The position numbers and the translations under genes were made by a program. Source: CAYFKJ01 sp964528595 (GTDB lineage: Bacteria > Pseudomonadota > Alphaproteobacteria > UBA2966). Taken from it: a stretch of DNA of 24,933 nt. The notes under the pieces are model-generated. The model was not told the origin of the DNA and ran no database searches. It worked only from the letters and a program-made list of their open reading frames with translations. This document shows positions 14,583 through 22,288 of this stretch, one piece after another; positions within the stretch are counted from its first letter, which is position 1; every line of letters begins with the position of its first letter. The stretch covers positions 1 through 24,933 of the forward strand of contig CAZGTM010000049.1 in the NCBI GenBank assembly GCA_964528595.1, given 5' to 3'.

Positions 14583-14641
14583 AGCAATCATAATATTGCT
14601 GCCGGAGATGATTTTTCAGCGATTTGTTAAGCATATCGCTG
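14583..14641. repeat. Two inverted repeats in the MFS / pentapeptide divergent region
   Basis: The 226-bp gap 14467-14692 holds AGCAAT-CATAAT-ATTGCT (14583-14600) and CAGCGAT-N11-ATCGCTG (14617-14641), side by side in an AT-rich stretch. They could be operators for the divergent genes. No convincing -35/-10 pair or U-tract was found, so their role is open. Confidence 0.35.
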
Positions 14642-14692
14642 GATATTACCCGCCGTTCGTATCAAGTTATCCCGCAAGGGAGATGGGGTGGA

Positions 14693-15877
14693 ATGGACAC
14701 CGCGTACTTGGTTGAGATGCTGAAACTGCACCAGAAGTTCGCAAAGAACATGCGGGGCGGCAAGCGCATCGTGCTCAAGAACGAGGACCTCTCCGGTCTG
14801 AAAATTCCCAACGTCAATCTCAGCGACGCCGTGCTGACGGGCTGCGATTTTACCGGCTGCAAGCTTGCCGGCGCCGACTTCAGCATGGCCGATCTCTTTG
14901 GCGCCGTGTTCGAGGATGCCGATCTCACCGACGCCAAGTTTATCCGGGCCGATGTCCGGGGCGCCATGTTCAAAGGCGCCCAGATGAGCGGCGCGGACCT
15001 CACCGACGCCGATCTCAGACCCGGCGCCCTGGTCGCGGCGGCCGGCGCGCCGGCGGACCTGTCGGACACCAACCTTTCGGATTCGAAGCTCGACAACGCC
15101 AAGGCCGATGACGCCAAGATGCGCAACGCCAAAATGCACGGCGCGTCGCTGCGCAGCATGCAGGGCAGCCGGGTGGATTTCTCGGGCGCCGACCTCGGCG
15201 GCGCCAAGATGGAGATGGCGAAACTCAAGAACGCCAATCTCACGGGCGCCAACCTGGCAAAAGCGACGCTCGATCAAACCAGTCTCAATGGCGCCAACCT
15301 GCGGGGAGCCGTGCTGGCAGACGTCAATCTGGAAAAGGCCGATTTGCGCGACGCCAAGGTCAGTCACGGCGCCAGCAAGCTGCCGGTGGAAGTGCAGCAA
15401 ATGATGGCGAAGCATGCGCTGTGGGCCGATTCGGGCGGCGCGGAGGGCGAGCGCGCCAGCTTCGAAGGCATCGACCTCACCGAGGCCGATCTGGCCGGCG
15501 CTTATCTGTCCGCCGCCAATTTCGGCGCCTGCCGCATGCGCGAGGTAAATCTTTCCCGGGCCCAGCTCGTGCTCGCCGATCTCAGCGGCTGCGACATGAT
15601 GGGGGCCGACCTGCGCGATGCCGACATGGAGGGCGCGCGTTTCGTCGAATCGTACATGCGGGAGGTCAACGCGCGAAATGCCAACTTGGGCCGCGTCAAG
15701 ATGAGGGGCGCGGACGGCAAGGAGACCGGCCATAGCTTTCCCGCCAACATGTCGGGCGCGGATCTGACGGACGCTGATTTTTCCAACGCCGATATGAAGG
15801 GCGTGATATTGGACAATGCTATTCTGGACGACGTCATCCTCGGACGCATGGACCCCGACTTCAAATTTCCCGATTGA
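14693..15877 (+). CDS. Pentapeptide-repeat protein, tandem paralogue 1
   Basis: This 394-residue protein consists almost entirely of A(D/N)LxxA(D/N)(L/F) pentapeptide repeats, which fold into a right-handed quadrilateral beta-helix. Layout: a repeat-free N-terminal helix region (1-33, LVEMLKLHQKFAKNMRGGKR), repeat block 1 (about 40-222), a non-repeat linker 223-258 containing MAKHALWADSGGAEGERASF, repeat block 2 (about 259-382) interrupted by a DGKETGHSFP loop (341-350), and a short tail. There is no signal peptide or membrane segment. The function is unknown; some pentapeptide proteins protect DNA gyrase, but nothing here shows that. The start is ATG 14693 (AAGGGAG upstream; aligns with the paralogue's MDVTEL); the frame is open to 14624. 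A second copy follows at 16047. Confidence 0.9.
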   Translation: MDTAYLVEMLKLHQKFAKNMRGGKRIVLKNEDLSGLKIPNVNLSDAVLTGCDFTGCKLAGADFSMADLFGAVFEDADLTDAKFIRADVRGAMFKGAQMSGADLTDADLRPGALVAAAGAPADLSDTNLSDSKLDNAKADDAKMRNAKMHGASLRSMQGSRVDFSGADLGGAKMEMAKLKNANLTGANLAKATLDQTSLNGANLRGAVLADVNLEKADLRDAKVSHGASKLPVEVQQMMAKHALWADSGGAEGERASFEGIDLTEADLAGAYLSAANFGACRMREVNLSRAQLVLADLSGCDMMGADLRDADMEGARFVESYMREVNARNANLGRVKMRGADGKETGHSFPANMSGADLTDADFSNADMKGVILDNAILDDVILGRMDPDFKFPD

Positions 15878-16046
15878 TTCACCCGCTTCGATCCTTTCAG
15901 AACCGAACCGGGCAGGGCATTCCACTGGGGTCTTGACCCGATATCTCCCCATTCCCAAATTTGTTAGTATTCAACCGCTGATGAATTGACCTTCGGCGCT
16001 ATGAATAATACAAATATGGTGTCCTTATTTTGGGGGAATTTGGGGC

Positions 16047-17225
16047 ATGGACGTTACCGAGCTGGTGGAAACGATCAAGCTCCACCAGCAATTCGCAAAA
16101 AGCATTCAAGGCGGCCGGCGCGCCGTCCTTCAGAACACCAGTTTGGTGGGGTTGAAGCTGCCCGGTATCGACCTCAGCGATGCCGTTTTCACGGGATGTG
16201 ATTTTACGGACTGCGTTCTCGCCGGCGTCAATTTCTCACGGGCCGATTTGTTCGGCGCCTGCTTTGAAGGCTCCGACCTCACCAACACGCTTTTCGTCAG
16301 AGCCGATCTGCGCGGCGCGCAATTCAAAGGCGCGCAAATGACCGGGGCTGATCTCAGCGATGCCGATCTCCGGCCGGGCGCCTTGGTATCCGCATCCAAT
16401 GCCCCCGTCGACCTCAGCGAAGCCAATCTCGATGGCTCCAAAATGGACAATGCCAAGGCCGACGACGCCAAGATGCGCAACACGTCGATGAAGGGGGCGT
16501 CGCTGCGCAGCCTGCAGGGCAGCCGGGTCGATTTTTCCGGCGCCGATCTCGGCGGCGCCAACCTCGGTAAGGCCAAACTTAAGAACGTCGACCTGACCGG
16601 TGCGAATATGGAGGATGCGGAGGTTGCCGAAGCCAACCTGACCGGCGCCAATATGCGGGGTACGGTGTTGGCCGGCGTCGATCTGGCCACGGCCGATACG
16701 CGCGACGCCAAGGTCTCCAAGGGCGCCAGCAAACTTTCGGTCGAAATCCAGCGCATGATGGCCAAGCACGCTCTGTGGGCCGATTCCGGTGGCGCACAGG
16801 GCGAACGCGCCAGCTTCAAGGGCATCGACCTCAGTGGTGCGGACCTGTCGAACGCCTATCTGTCGGGCGCCGATTTCGGGGCCTGCAACATGTCGGAGGT
16901 CAATCTGGCCAAGGCCCAACTTGTGCTCGCGGACCTGAGCGGCAGCAATCTCACCGGTGCAAATTTGCGCGAGGCGGAACTGGGCGGCGCAAAACTGGTG
17001 GCGGCTAACCTGCGCGACGTCAAGGCCGGTTTCGCGCTGGTTACGCGCATCGCCATCAAGGGGCCCGACGGCAAGGAAACCGGCCATACCTTCCCGGCCA
17101 ACCTTTCCGGCGCCGACCTCACGGACGCGGATTTTTCCAACGCCGACATGCGGGGCGCTGTCATGGACGACACCATCACGGACGGCACGCGATTGGGCAT
17201 CCTGAGCAAGGAGAAAGCGTCTTAA
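16047..17225 (+). CDS. Pentapeptide-repeat protein, tandem paralogue 2
   Basis: This 392-residue protein aligns with the preceding paralogue without a single gap over about 370 residues. It shares the same N-terminal region (LVETIKLHQQFAKSIQGGRR), repeat block 1, linker 223-258 (MAKHALWADSGGAQGERASF), repeat block 2 and DGKETGHTFP loop (341-350); only the last 20 or so residues are unrelated (TRLGILSKEKAS). This is a tandem duplication with diversification limited to substitutions. GGGG-rich sequence precedes the ATG as a possible ribosome site. The 169-bp gap between the two genes has no clear terminator, so they may be co-transcribed or have separate promoters. The function is unknown, as for paralogue 1; no membrane or secretion signal is visible. 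Confidence 0.9.
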   Translation: MDVTELVETIKLHQQFAKSIQGGRRAVLQNTSLVGLKLPGIDLSDAVFTGCDFTDCVLAGVNFSRADLFGACFEGSDLTNTLFVRADLRGAQFKGAQMTGADLSDADLRPGALVSASNAPVDLSEANLDGSKMDNAKADDAKMRNTSMKGASLRSLQGSRVDFSGADLGGANLGKAKLKNVDLTGANMEDAEVAEANLTGANMRGTVLAGVDLATADTRDAKVSKGASKLSVEIQRMMAKHALWADSGGAQGERASFKGIDLSGADLSNAYLSGADFGACNMSEVNLAKAQLVLADLSGSNLTGANLREAELGGAKLVAANLRDVKAGFALVTRIAIKGPDGKETGHTFPANLSGADLTDADFSNADMRGAVMDDTITDGTRLGILSKEKAS

Positions 17226-17256
17226 ACCGGTCCCGCTCGGCCCTCGCCCAACATTC

Positions 17257-18018
17257 ATGGATATGAGCCGCGATCCCCACCACCGCGCCAAGACCTACCC
17301 GTACGAAACGCCGGGCTATTCCTATGTCTACGAGGATGCCCGCATCATGCCGCTGGCCGACTGGCCGGGGCCGCTGGACGAGTTGTTCGCGGACCGCACC
17401 GCCGTGCTGGCCTTCGGCTCGAACGCCTCGCCCGATCAACTGACGCGGAAGTTCGGCGAATTTCTCGGTGCGGTGATCCCCGTGACGCAGGCGCGCCTTC
17501 AGGATCACGACGTGGTTTATTCGGCGCACATCACCTCCTATGGCGCCATCCCGGCGACACTTGCGCCCTCTCCGGGGACGCTGCTGAAGACCTGGGTCAC
17601 CTGGCTGTCGCCATCGCAGCTGGATCATATGCACCGCACCGAGATGGGCTCGTCGGGGGGGGCCGCCGTGAACTACGCCTACGGCCGGCTGAGCGGCATT
17701 CGCCTCGATCTTGCGGAACAGGGGGAACTGGGCGAAGCCGGCGCCTACCTCACGAACCACGGCGCCCTGGGCCTGACCGCATCCCCCCTCGCTCTGGACC
17801 AGATCAGCGCGCAAGAGCGCAGGTTCGAAGCAAGAACCAAGCTGCAGATCCTGGAATCGGCGCGCGAGATGCTAGCGGACGAAATGGCTCTGGACGAATT
17901 TATCGCTGCCGCCGTCGCCGACGAGACCCGCCGCCGCGCCTGGACGGATAGCCTGCGCCGGCGGGCTCACGCCCTCGATTTTCCCAACTTCGAAGTCCTA
18001 AAGCAGCTTCCGTCTTGA
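17257..18018 (+). CDS. Gamma-glutamylcyclotransferase-fold (GGCT/AIG2-like) protein
   Basis: This 253-residue protein has no signal peptide. The clearest feature is VLAFGSNASPDQLTRKFG (50-67), matching the (Y/F)GSN substrate-loop motif of the GGCT/AIG2 fold; the downstream strands and acidic helices are less clear. GGCT-fold enzymes release 5-oxoproline from gamma-glutamyl compounds, but I cannot identify the catalytic glutamate with confidence. The C-terminal third (about 175-253) is rich in Ala, Arg and Glu and probably helical. It starts 31 bp after paralogue 2 on the same strand and may be in its operon. The start is ATG 17257, with ATG 17263 as the alternative; neither has a strong Shine-Dalgarno. 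The 84 bp downstream contain nothing recognisable. Confidence 0.6.
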   Translation: MDMSRDPHHRAKTYPYETPGYSYVYEDARIMPLADWPGPLDELFADRTAVLAFGSNASPDQLTRKFGEFLGAVIPVTQARLQDHDVVYSAHITSYGAIPATLAPSPGTLLKTWVTWLSPSQLDHMHRTEMGSSGGAAVNYAYGRLSGIRLDLAEQGELGEAGAYLTNHGALGLTASPLALDQISAQERRFEARTKLQILESAREMLADEMALDEFIAAAVADETRRRAWTDSLRRRAHALDFPNFEVLKQLPS

Positions 18019-18102
18019 CCCTGGACCACCGCGCGCTGATGATCGCGGGCGTGGGACCACCGGGGAGAATTCGATGTCCGAACAGCTCTGGTCGCGGAAG
18101 AG

Positions 18103-19071
18103 CTAGAGAACCTGCCCAGCCACGATGGCCAGAAAGACGATCAGGCCGAAGGGGTGGTTGGACTTGAACTTGGCCAGGCAGTCGGCGCTGTCGTCGATGT
18201 CGAGGTCGGCGATCTGCCAGGCCAGTTGTGCCGCGGCGATGGTCAGCCCAGCGTAGAACAGCCATGACAGGCCGACGATGTATCCGGCTGCGGTGATGCC
18301 GGCGATGGCGATGGTGTAGAACACCGCCAGCCAGTTCTTGGTGGTCGGCCCGAAGCGCAGCGCCGTCGATTTGACGCCGATCAGCACGTCGTCCTCCTTG
18401 TCCTGATGGGCGTAGATGGTGTCGTAACCCAGCGTCCAGGCGATGCCGGCGGCATAGAGGGCGACGGGCCCCGCCGCCAGACCACCGGTCACCGCGGTCC
18501 AGCCCAGCAGGGCGCCCCAGTTGAAGGCAAGCCCCAGCACGAACTGCGGCCAATAGGTGATGCGTTTCATGAAGGGGTAGACCGCGACGATGACGAGGGA
18601 GGCAGCACCGACGGCAATGGCGAACGGGTTGAAGGTCAGCAGCACCCCGAACCCGATCAGGCCAAGCAGGCCCATCCAGAGAAAGGCCTGGAAGACGCTG
18701 ACCTGGCCTGAGGGAATGGGCCGCAGCGCCGTGCGCTCGACCATGCCGTCGAAATTGCGGTCGGCGATGTCATTGAGTGTGCAGCCCGCGCCCCGCATGA
18801 CAAAGGCGCCGACGAAAAAGAGCGCCAACAACAAGGGATCCGGCCAGCCGTTGGCGCCCCAGGCGGCCCAGCGGAACACGGATGGTTGGGACGCCGCCAG
18901 CGCCAGCGACCACCAGCAGGGCCAGAACAGCAGCCAGGAACCGATCGGCCGGTCGAAGCGGGCAAGCTTGAGATAAGGCTTGGCGCCCTCCGGCGCGCGC
19001 GCGTCGACCCAGTTGCCGGAGACGGCGTCGGCGATGATCGAACTCGGGCTGCTATCGGGCTTGGCGTTCAT
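18103..19071 (-). CDS. ubiA: 4-hydroxybenzoate polyprenyltransferase
   Basis: This 322-residue membrane protein has both aspartate-rich motifs of the UbiA family: NDIADRNFD (100-108) and DTIYAHQDKEDD (217-228), which bind the prenyl diphosphate through magnesium. RPIPSGQVS (117-125) and RFDRPIGSWLLFWPCWWS (38-55) are typical of ubiquinone-pathway UbiA rather than heme O synthase. It joins 4-hydroxybenzoate to the polyprenyl tail, and UbiD in this window acts on the product. About eight to nine membrane helices are expected. A candidate promoter lies just before the ATG. It is divergent from rsmE across 58 bp. Confidence 0.93.
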   Translation of the reverse strand: MNAKPDSSPSSIIADAVSGNWVDARAPEGAKPYLKLARFDRPIGSWLLFWPCWWSLALAASQPSVFRWAAWGANGWPDPLLLALFFVGAFVMRGAGCTLNDIADRNFDGMVERTALRPIPSGQVSVFQAFLWMGLLGLIGFGVLLTFNPFAIAVGAASLVIVAVYPFMKRITYWPQFVLGLAFNWGALLGWTAVTGGLAAGPVALYAAGIAWTLGYDTIYAHQDKEDDVLIGVKSTALRFGPTTKNWLAVFYTIAIAGITAAGYIVGLSWLFYAGLTIAAAQLAWQIADLDIDDSADCLAKFKSNHPFGLIVFLAIVAGQVL

Positions 19072-19079
19072 GGCCTATG

Positions 19080-19107
19080 CTGTAGCCGTTTCCAACGTCC
19101 GCTTCAA
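19080..19107 (-). promoter_or_regulatory. Candidate promoter for ubiA
   Basis: On the minus strand TTGAAG (19107-19102) and CTACAG (19085-19080) are 16 bp apart. The predicted start falls within about 3 bases of the ubiA ATG (19071), suggesting a very short or absent leader; no good Shine-Dalgarno is seen. This is inferred from pattern only. Confidence 0.3.
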
Positions 19108-19129
19108 TCATTCGCGTCATTCATTCGGC

Positions 19130-19903
19130 ATGAACGAAACCGTTTCCCAAGCCCGGCCAAAGGTGCGTCTCTTCGTCGAAGACGATCTCGGCGCTGGCCT
19201 GCTGGTCGATCTCAACAAGGACCAGAGCCACAAGGTTGCCCATGTCCTGCGCCTGAAGACGGGAGATACCGTCGGCCTGTTCAACGGCCGGGACGGCGAG
19301 TGGTCGGGCAGGCTGCAAGCGGTCGGCAAGAAACGTTGCGCCGTAAAGCTGGAGGCTTTGCACCAGCCCCAGACGCCGGTGCCGGACCTCTGGCTGGTGT
19401 TCGCGCCGATCAAACGGGCGCGTCTCGATTTCGTGGCTGAAAAGGCGGCGGAACTGGGCGTCTCCGAAATCCGCCCCGTCGTTACCCGGCGCACCAACGT
19501 CCAGCGCATCAAGACCGAACGCCTCGCGGCCAACGCGCGTGAAGCCGCCGAACAGTGCGAACGGCTCGACGTGCCGGGCGTCGCGGAAGCCGTCTCGCTG
19601 CAGTCGCTGCTGGACCATTGGCCCGGAGAGCGGCACCTGATGTGGTGCGACGAAATCGGCAATGCCGCCGCCGCCGTCGACGTGCTGGACGGATTGGACG
19701 CTGCCGCGCGAGCCGCGCCCTGGGCCGTATTGATCGGACCGGAAGGCGGCTTTGATGAGGCCGAGAGGACCGCCATCGCCGCCCTTCCGGCGGCTCATCC
19801 GGTTTCTCTGGGGCCGCGCATCCTGCGCGCCGATACCGCCGCCGCGGCGGCGCTCAGCATCTGGCAGGCGGTTTTAGGGGATTGGCGGGTCACGCATTCT
19901 TGA
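19130..19903 (+). CDS. rsmE: 16S rRNA (uracil-1498-N3)-methyltransferase
   Basis: This 257-residue protein has the SPOUT-methyltransferase signatures of RsmE: EAAEQCER (138-145), IGPEGGFDEAE (202-212) and LGPRILRADTAAAAAL (227-242), the last forming the knot that binds S-adenosylmethionine. An N-terminal PUA-like domain (about 10-75, KVAHVLRLKTGD) binds RNA. It methylates U1498 of 16S rRNA. The frame is open from 18980, but that reading overlaps ubiA on the other strand and adds non-homologous residues. ATG 19130 starts just before the conserved RLFVEDD segment. No Shine-Dalgarno is visible; the mRNA may be leaderless. Confidence 0.92.
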   Translation: MNETVSQARPKVRLFVEDDLGAGLLVDLNKDQSHKVAHVLRLKTGDTVGLFNGRDGEWSGRLQAVGKKRCAVKLEALHQPQTPVPDLWLVFAPIKRARLDFVAEKAAELGVSEIRPVVTRRTNVQRIKTERLAANAREAAEQCERLDVPGVAEAVSLQSLLDHWPGERHLMWCDEIGNAAAAVDVLDGLDAAARAAPWAVLIGPEGGFDEAERTAIAALPAAHPVSLGPRILRADTAAAAALSIWQAVLGDWRVTHS

Positions 19904-19975
19904 AGGTCGGCGGGAATATTTGGTTGTTAACCTTTGACGACCTGCTTATGTACAGGTTCTGAAAATTTGGTAGTT

Positions 19976-19980
19976 GAGGA
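19976..19980 (+). promoter_or_regulatory. Shine-Dalgarno that fixes the gshA TTG start
   Basis: GAGGA is followed by a run of seven C and then TTG at 19988. The 7-base spacing is ideal and no ATG is available nearby, so TTG 19988 is preferred over the TTG at 19934, which would add a poorly conserved 18-residue extension. Confidence 0.65.
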
Positions 19981-19987
19981 CCCCCCC

Positions 19988-21349
19988 TTGGCGGACACCG
20001 GCACAAAAAGCGCGCCCATCGAGAACCGGGCGCAGCTCATCGAATACCTGAGCGAGGGCGGAAAGCCCCGTGAAGACTGGCGCATCGGCACCGAGCACGA
20101 AAAGTTCGGTTTCCGCCACGACGACCTGCGGCCTTTGGAATACGACGGCCCGCAGGGCATCGCGGCGCTGTTCAAGGGCCTCGAGCAATTCGGCTGGCAG
20201 CCGATCATGGAAGGCGACAACGCCATCGCCATGGCCATGAACGGCCAGTCGATCACGCTGGAGCCGGGCGGGCAGCTGGAACTGTCCGGCGCGCCGCTGG
20301 AAAACCTCAACCAGACCTGTGACGAGGTCAACACCCACCTGCATCAGGTTAAGACAGTGGCCGAAGCGATGGGCGTCGGGTTCATCGGTCTCGGCTTTCA
20401 GCCCAAGTGGTCGCGCGCCGATATCCCGGTCATGCCCAAGGGCCGTTATTCGCTAATGCGGAGCTATATGCCGACGCGCGGCGATCTCGGCCTCGACATG
20501 ATGTTCCGCACCTCAACGGTACAGGTGAACCTCGACTTCGCTGACGAACGCGACATGGTGGAGAAGTTCCGCGTTGCCCTGGCGCTGCAGCCGATCGCCA
20601 CGGCCCTGTTCGCCAATTCACCGTTCACGGAAGGCCAGCCCAACGGCTTCCTCAGTTACCGCAGCCACATCTGGACCGACACCGATCCCGACCGCACCGG
20701 CCTGATCCCGTTCGTCTTCGATCAGGACTTCGGTTATGAGCGCTACGCCGAATACGCGCTGGACGTGCCGATGTACTTCGTCTACCGCGACGGTCAATAC
20801 ATCGATGCCCTGGGTCAGTCGTTCCGCGATTTTCTGACCGGCAAACTACCGGCGTTGCCCGGCGAGATTCCCACCATCAAGGATTGGGAGGACCACCTCA
20901 CCACGCTGTTCCCGGAGGTCCGTCTGAAGCAGTTCATCGAACTCAGGGGCACCGACGGCGGACCCTGGCGGCGCCTGTGCGCGCTGCCTGCGCTGTGGGT
21001 TGGTGTGCTCTACGACGATGCCGCCTGCGCCGCGGCCTGGGATATGTGCAAGGACTGGACCCAGGAAGACCGCGCCGCCCTGCACGCCGACGTCATGCGC
21101 CGGGGCCTCAAGGCCGAGGTCAAGGGACGCAGCGTCAGCGACCTGGCCGGCGACATGATCGATATCGCCTCGGACGGCCTCAAGGCGCGCCACCGCATGG
21201 ACGCCTTCGGGGATGATGAGCGCCATTTCCTCAGCGCCGTGCGCCTGGTGGTCGAGGACGGCCGTACCCCCGCCGAGGAACTGCTCGAAGCCTTCGAGTC
21301 CCGCTGGAACCGCTCCGTCGATCCGGTGTTCGAGGAATACGCCTACTAG
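19988..21349 (+). CDS. gshA: Glutamate-cysteine ligase, plant/proteobacterial type
   Basis: This 453-residue enzyme makes gamma-glutamylcysteine, the first step of glutathione synthesis. Its motifs match the class shared by alphaproteobacteria and plants: WRIGTEHEKFGF near residue 31, ITLEPGGQLELSGAPLENL near 97, LGFQPKWSRADIPVMPKGRYSLM near 135, MMFRTSTVQVNLDF near 174 and LKQFIELRGTDGGPWRRLCALPALWVG near 312. The start is TTG 19988 (see the ribosome site). It follows rsmE by 84 bp on the same strand; the gap holds a loose ACCTG...CAGGT inverted repeat (19941-19957) and no clear terminator. The enzyme is cytoplasmic. Confidence 0.93.
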   Translation: MADTGTKSAPIENRAQLIEYLSEGGKPREDWRIGTEHEKFGFRHDDLRPLEYDGPQGIAALFKGLEQFGWQPIMEGDNAIAMAMNGQSITLEPGGQLELSGAPLENLNQTCDEVNTHLHQVKTVAEAMGVGFIGLGFQPKWSRADIPVMPKGRYSLMRSYMPTRGDLGLDMMFRTSTVQVNLDFADERDMVEKFRVALALQPIATALFANSPFTEGQPNGFLSYRSHIWTDTDPDRTGLIPFVFDQDFGYERYAEYALDVPMYFVYRDGQYIDALGQSFRDFLTGKLPALPGEIPTIKDWEDHLTTLFPEVRLKQFIELRGTDGGPWRRLCALPALWVGVLYDDAACAAAWDMCKDWTQEDRAALHADVMRRGLKAEVKGRSVSDLAGDMIDIASDGLKARHRMDAFGDDERHFLSAVRLVVEDGRTPAEELLEAFESRWNRSVDPVFEEYAY

Positions 21350-21451
21350 GTATCGGCACTTCACGACCGCACACACATTCTTGTATGGCCACTGCGCACC
21401 TTGCCGCATCAAATCGTGATATAGTTGGCCCGAGCCACTATGGAGGGAATG

Positions 21452-22288
21452 ATGTCCGTTCTAGGTCGTGTCCTGTATCAGCGTCGGCTTAAGCTTTTCA
21501 TCTCAATTCCATTTCTCGCCGCTCTGGCGTTTGTCGTTTCGCCGCCGGTTTCGGCGGCGACGCAGATCCTCGGCCTGGCCATGACCGCCGGTCCGGTGGA
21601 ACTGAACTGCGCGGGCGACGAATGTTCGGCCGAGTTCAGCAGCTTCTGCCTGCAGCAGGACCGCAAACGGCCGGGCTACGAAGCGCCCTATGAATTGGCG
21701 GCAAATCAGGATGTCAAACTCACCTTCACGAATGACGCCGGGGACGTGCGCGAGGTGACACCGCGCGGGCTCATCAGGATCGTCACGAAACGTGGCTTTT
21801 CAGCCGTCAGGATCAGCCTCGCGGAAAACGTACTTAGCGCTTTCGGCGCCGAGCGCGCGGCCATCACAATCGGTAAGCGGGTCGCCCTGCTGCCGGTGAC
21901 CACCGAGAACGACCCGGATCCGCTCACGGCCGATGAAATCGCCCGGGCGACCGGCCCCGATCGCGCTATTGCGGCCGGCTACTTCGACGGCGAGGAAGGC
22001 TACGCCGGCGTCACGCGGGTGCTGTCCCGGGCCATCAACACCGTGGCGCCCGACGAGCGCATGTCGCCGGCCAGGCGGCAGGCGCGCTGGGATGCGGCGG
22101 TCGAAACCATGCCGGGCGGCGCTGACGACGATGCCGTCGCCCTGGCCGGCGAGCATTTCCAGGCCTGTCAGCGCTGGATCGACGGCAAGCTGGTGTTCGG
22201 CCTGCGCAGTTGTCTGGAGGGACGCCACGATTCGATGATGCGCGGCCTCAACATCCGCTTCTGGAAGAGTTTGACGCCTGGAAGCTAG
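21452..22288 (+). CDS. Secreted/periplasmic protein of unknown function
   Basis: This 278-residue protein is not recognised. It has a clear Sec signal peptide: RRLKLFISIPFLAALAFVV followed by SPPVSA-AT, with cleavage likely after Ala36. The mature part carries five cysteines: three close together (NCAGDECSAEFSSFC, about 53-67), one in FQACQRW and one in RSCLEG, suggesting disulfides in the periplasm. The rest is mixed alpha/beta with an Arg/Ala-rich stretch near 205-225; no repeat or catalytic motif stands out. GGAGGG (21442-21447) favours ATG 21452 over ATG 21449 or the TTG at 21425. Its TAG overlaps the stop of the convergent gene. The 102 bp before it hold no firm promoter. Confidence 0.75.
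   Translation: MSVLGRVLYQRRLKLFISIPFLAALAFVVSPPVSAATQILGLAMTAGPVELNCAGDECSAEFSSFCLQQDRKRPGYEAPYELAANQDVKLTFTNDAGDVREVTPRGLIRIVTKRGFSAVRISLAENVLSAFGAERAAITIGKRVALLPVTTENDPDPLTADEIARATGPDRAIAAGYFDGEEGYAGVTRVLSRAINTVAPDERMSPARRQARWDAAVETMPGGADDDAVALAGEHFQACQRWIDGKLVFGLRSCLEGRHDSMMRGLNIRFWKSLTPGS

Noticed and set aside
14627..17291. Long antisense open frames (443 and 351 codons) opposite the pentapeptide genes
   Set aside because: They mirror the repeat periodicity of GC-rich sense codons, giving low-complexity proteins full of I/V-G-A-x-x-I/V-G. The sense proteins are unmistakable.
18980..19129. N-terminal extension of rsmE
   Set aside because: It lies over the 5' end of ubiA on the other strand and is not part of the RsmE family; ATG 19130 fits the conserved start.
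19934..19957. TTGACG as the -35 box of a gshA promoter
   Set aside because: The sequence 16-18 bp downstream (GTTCTGA) is a poor -10 match.
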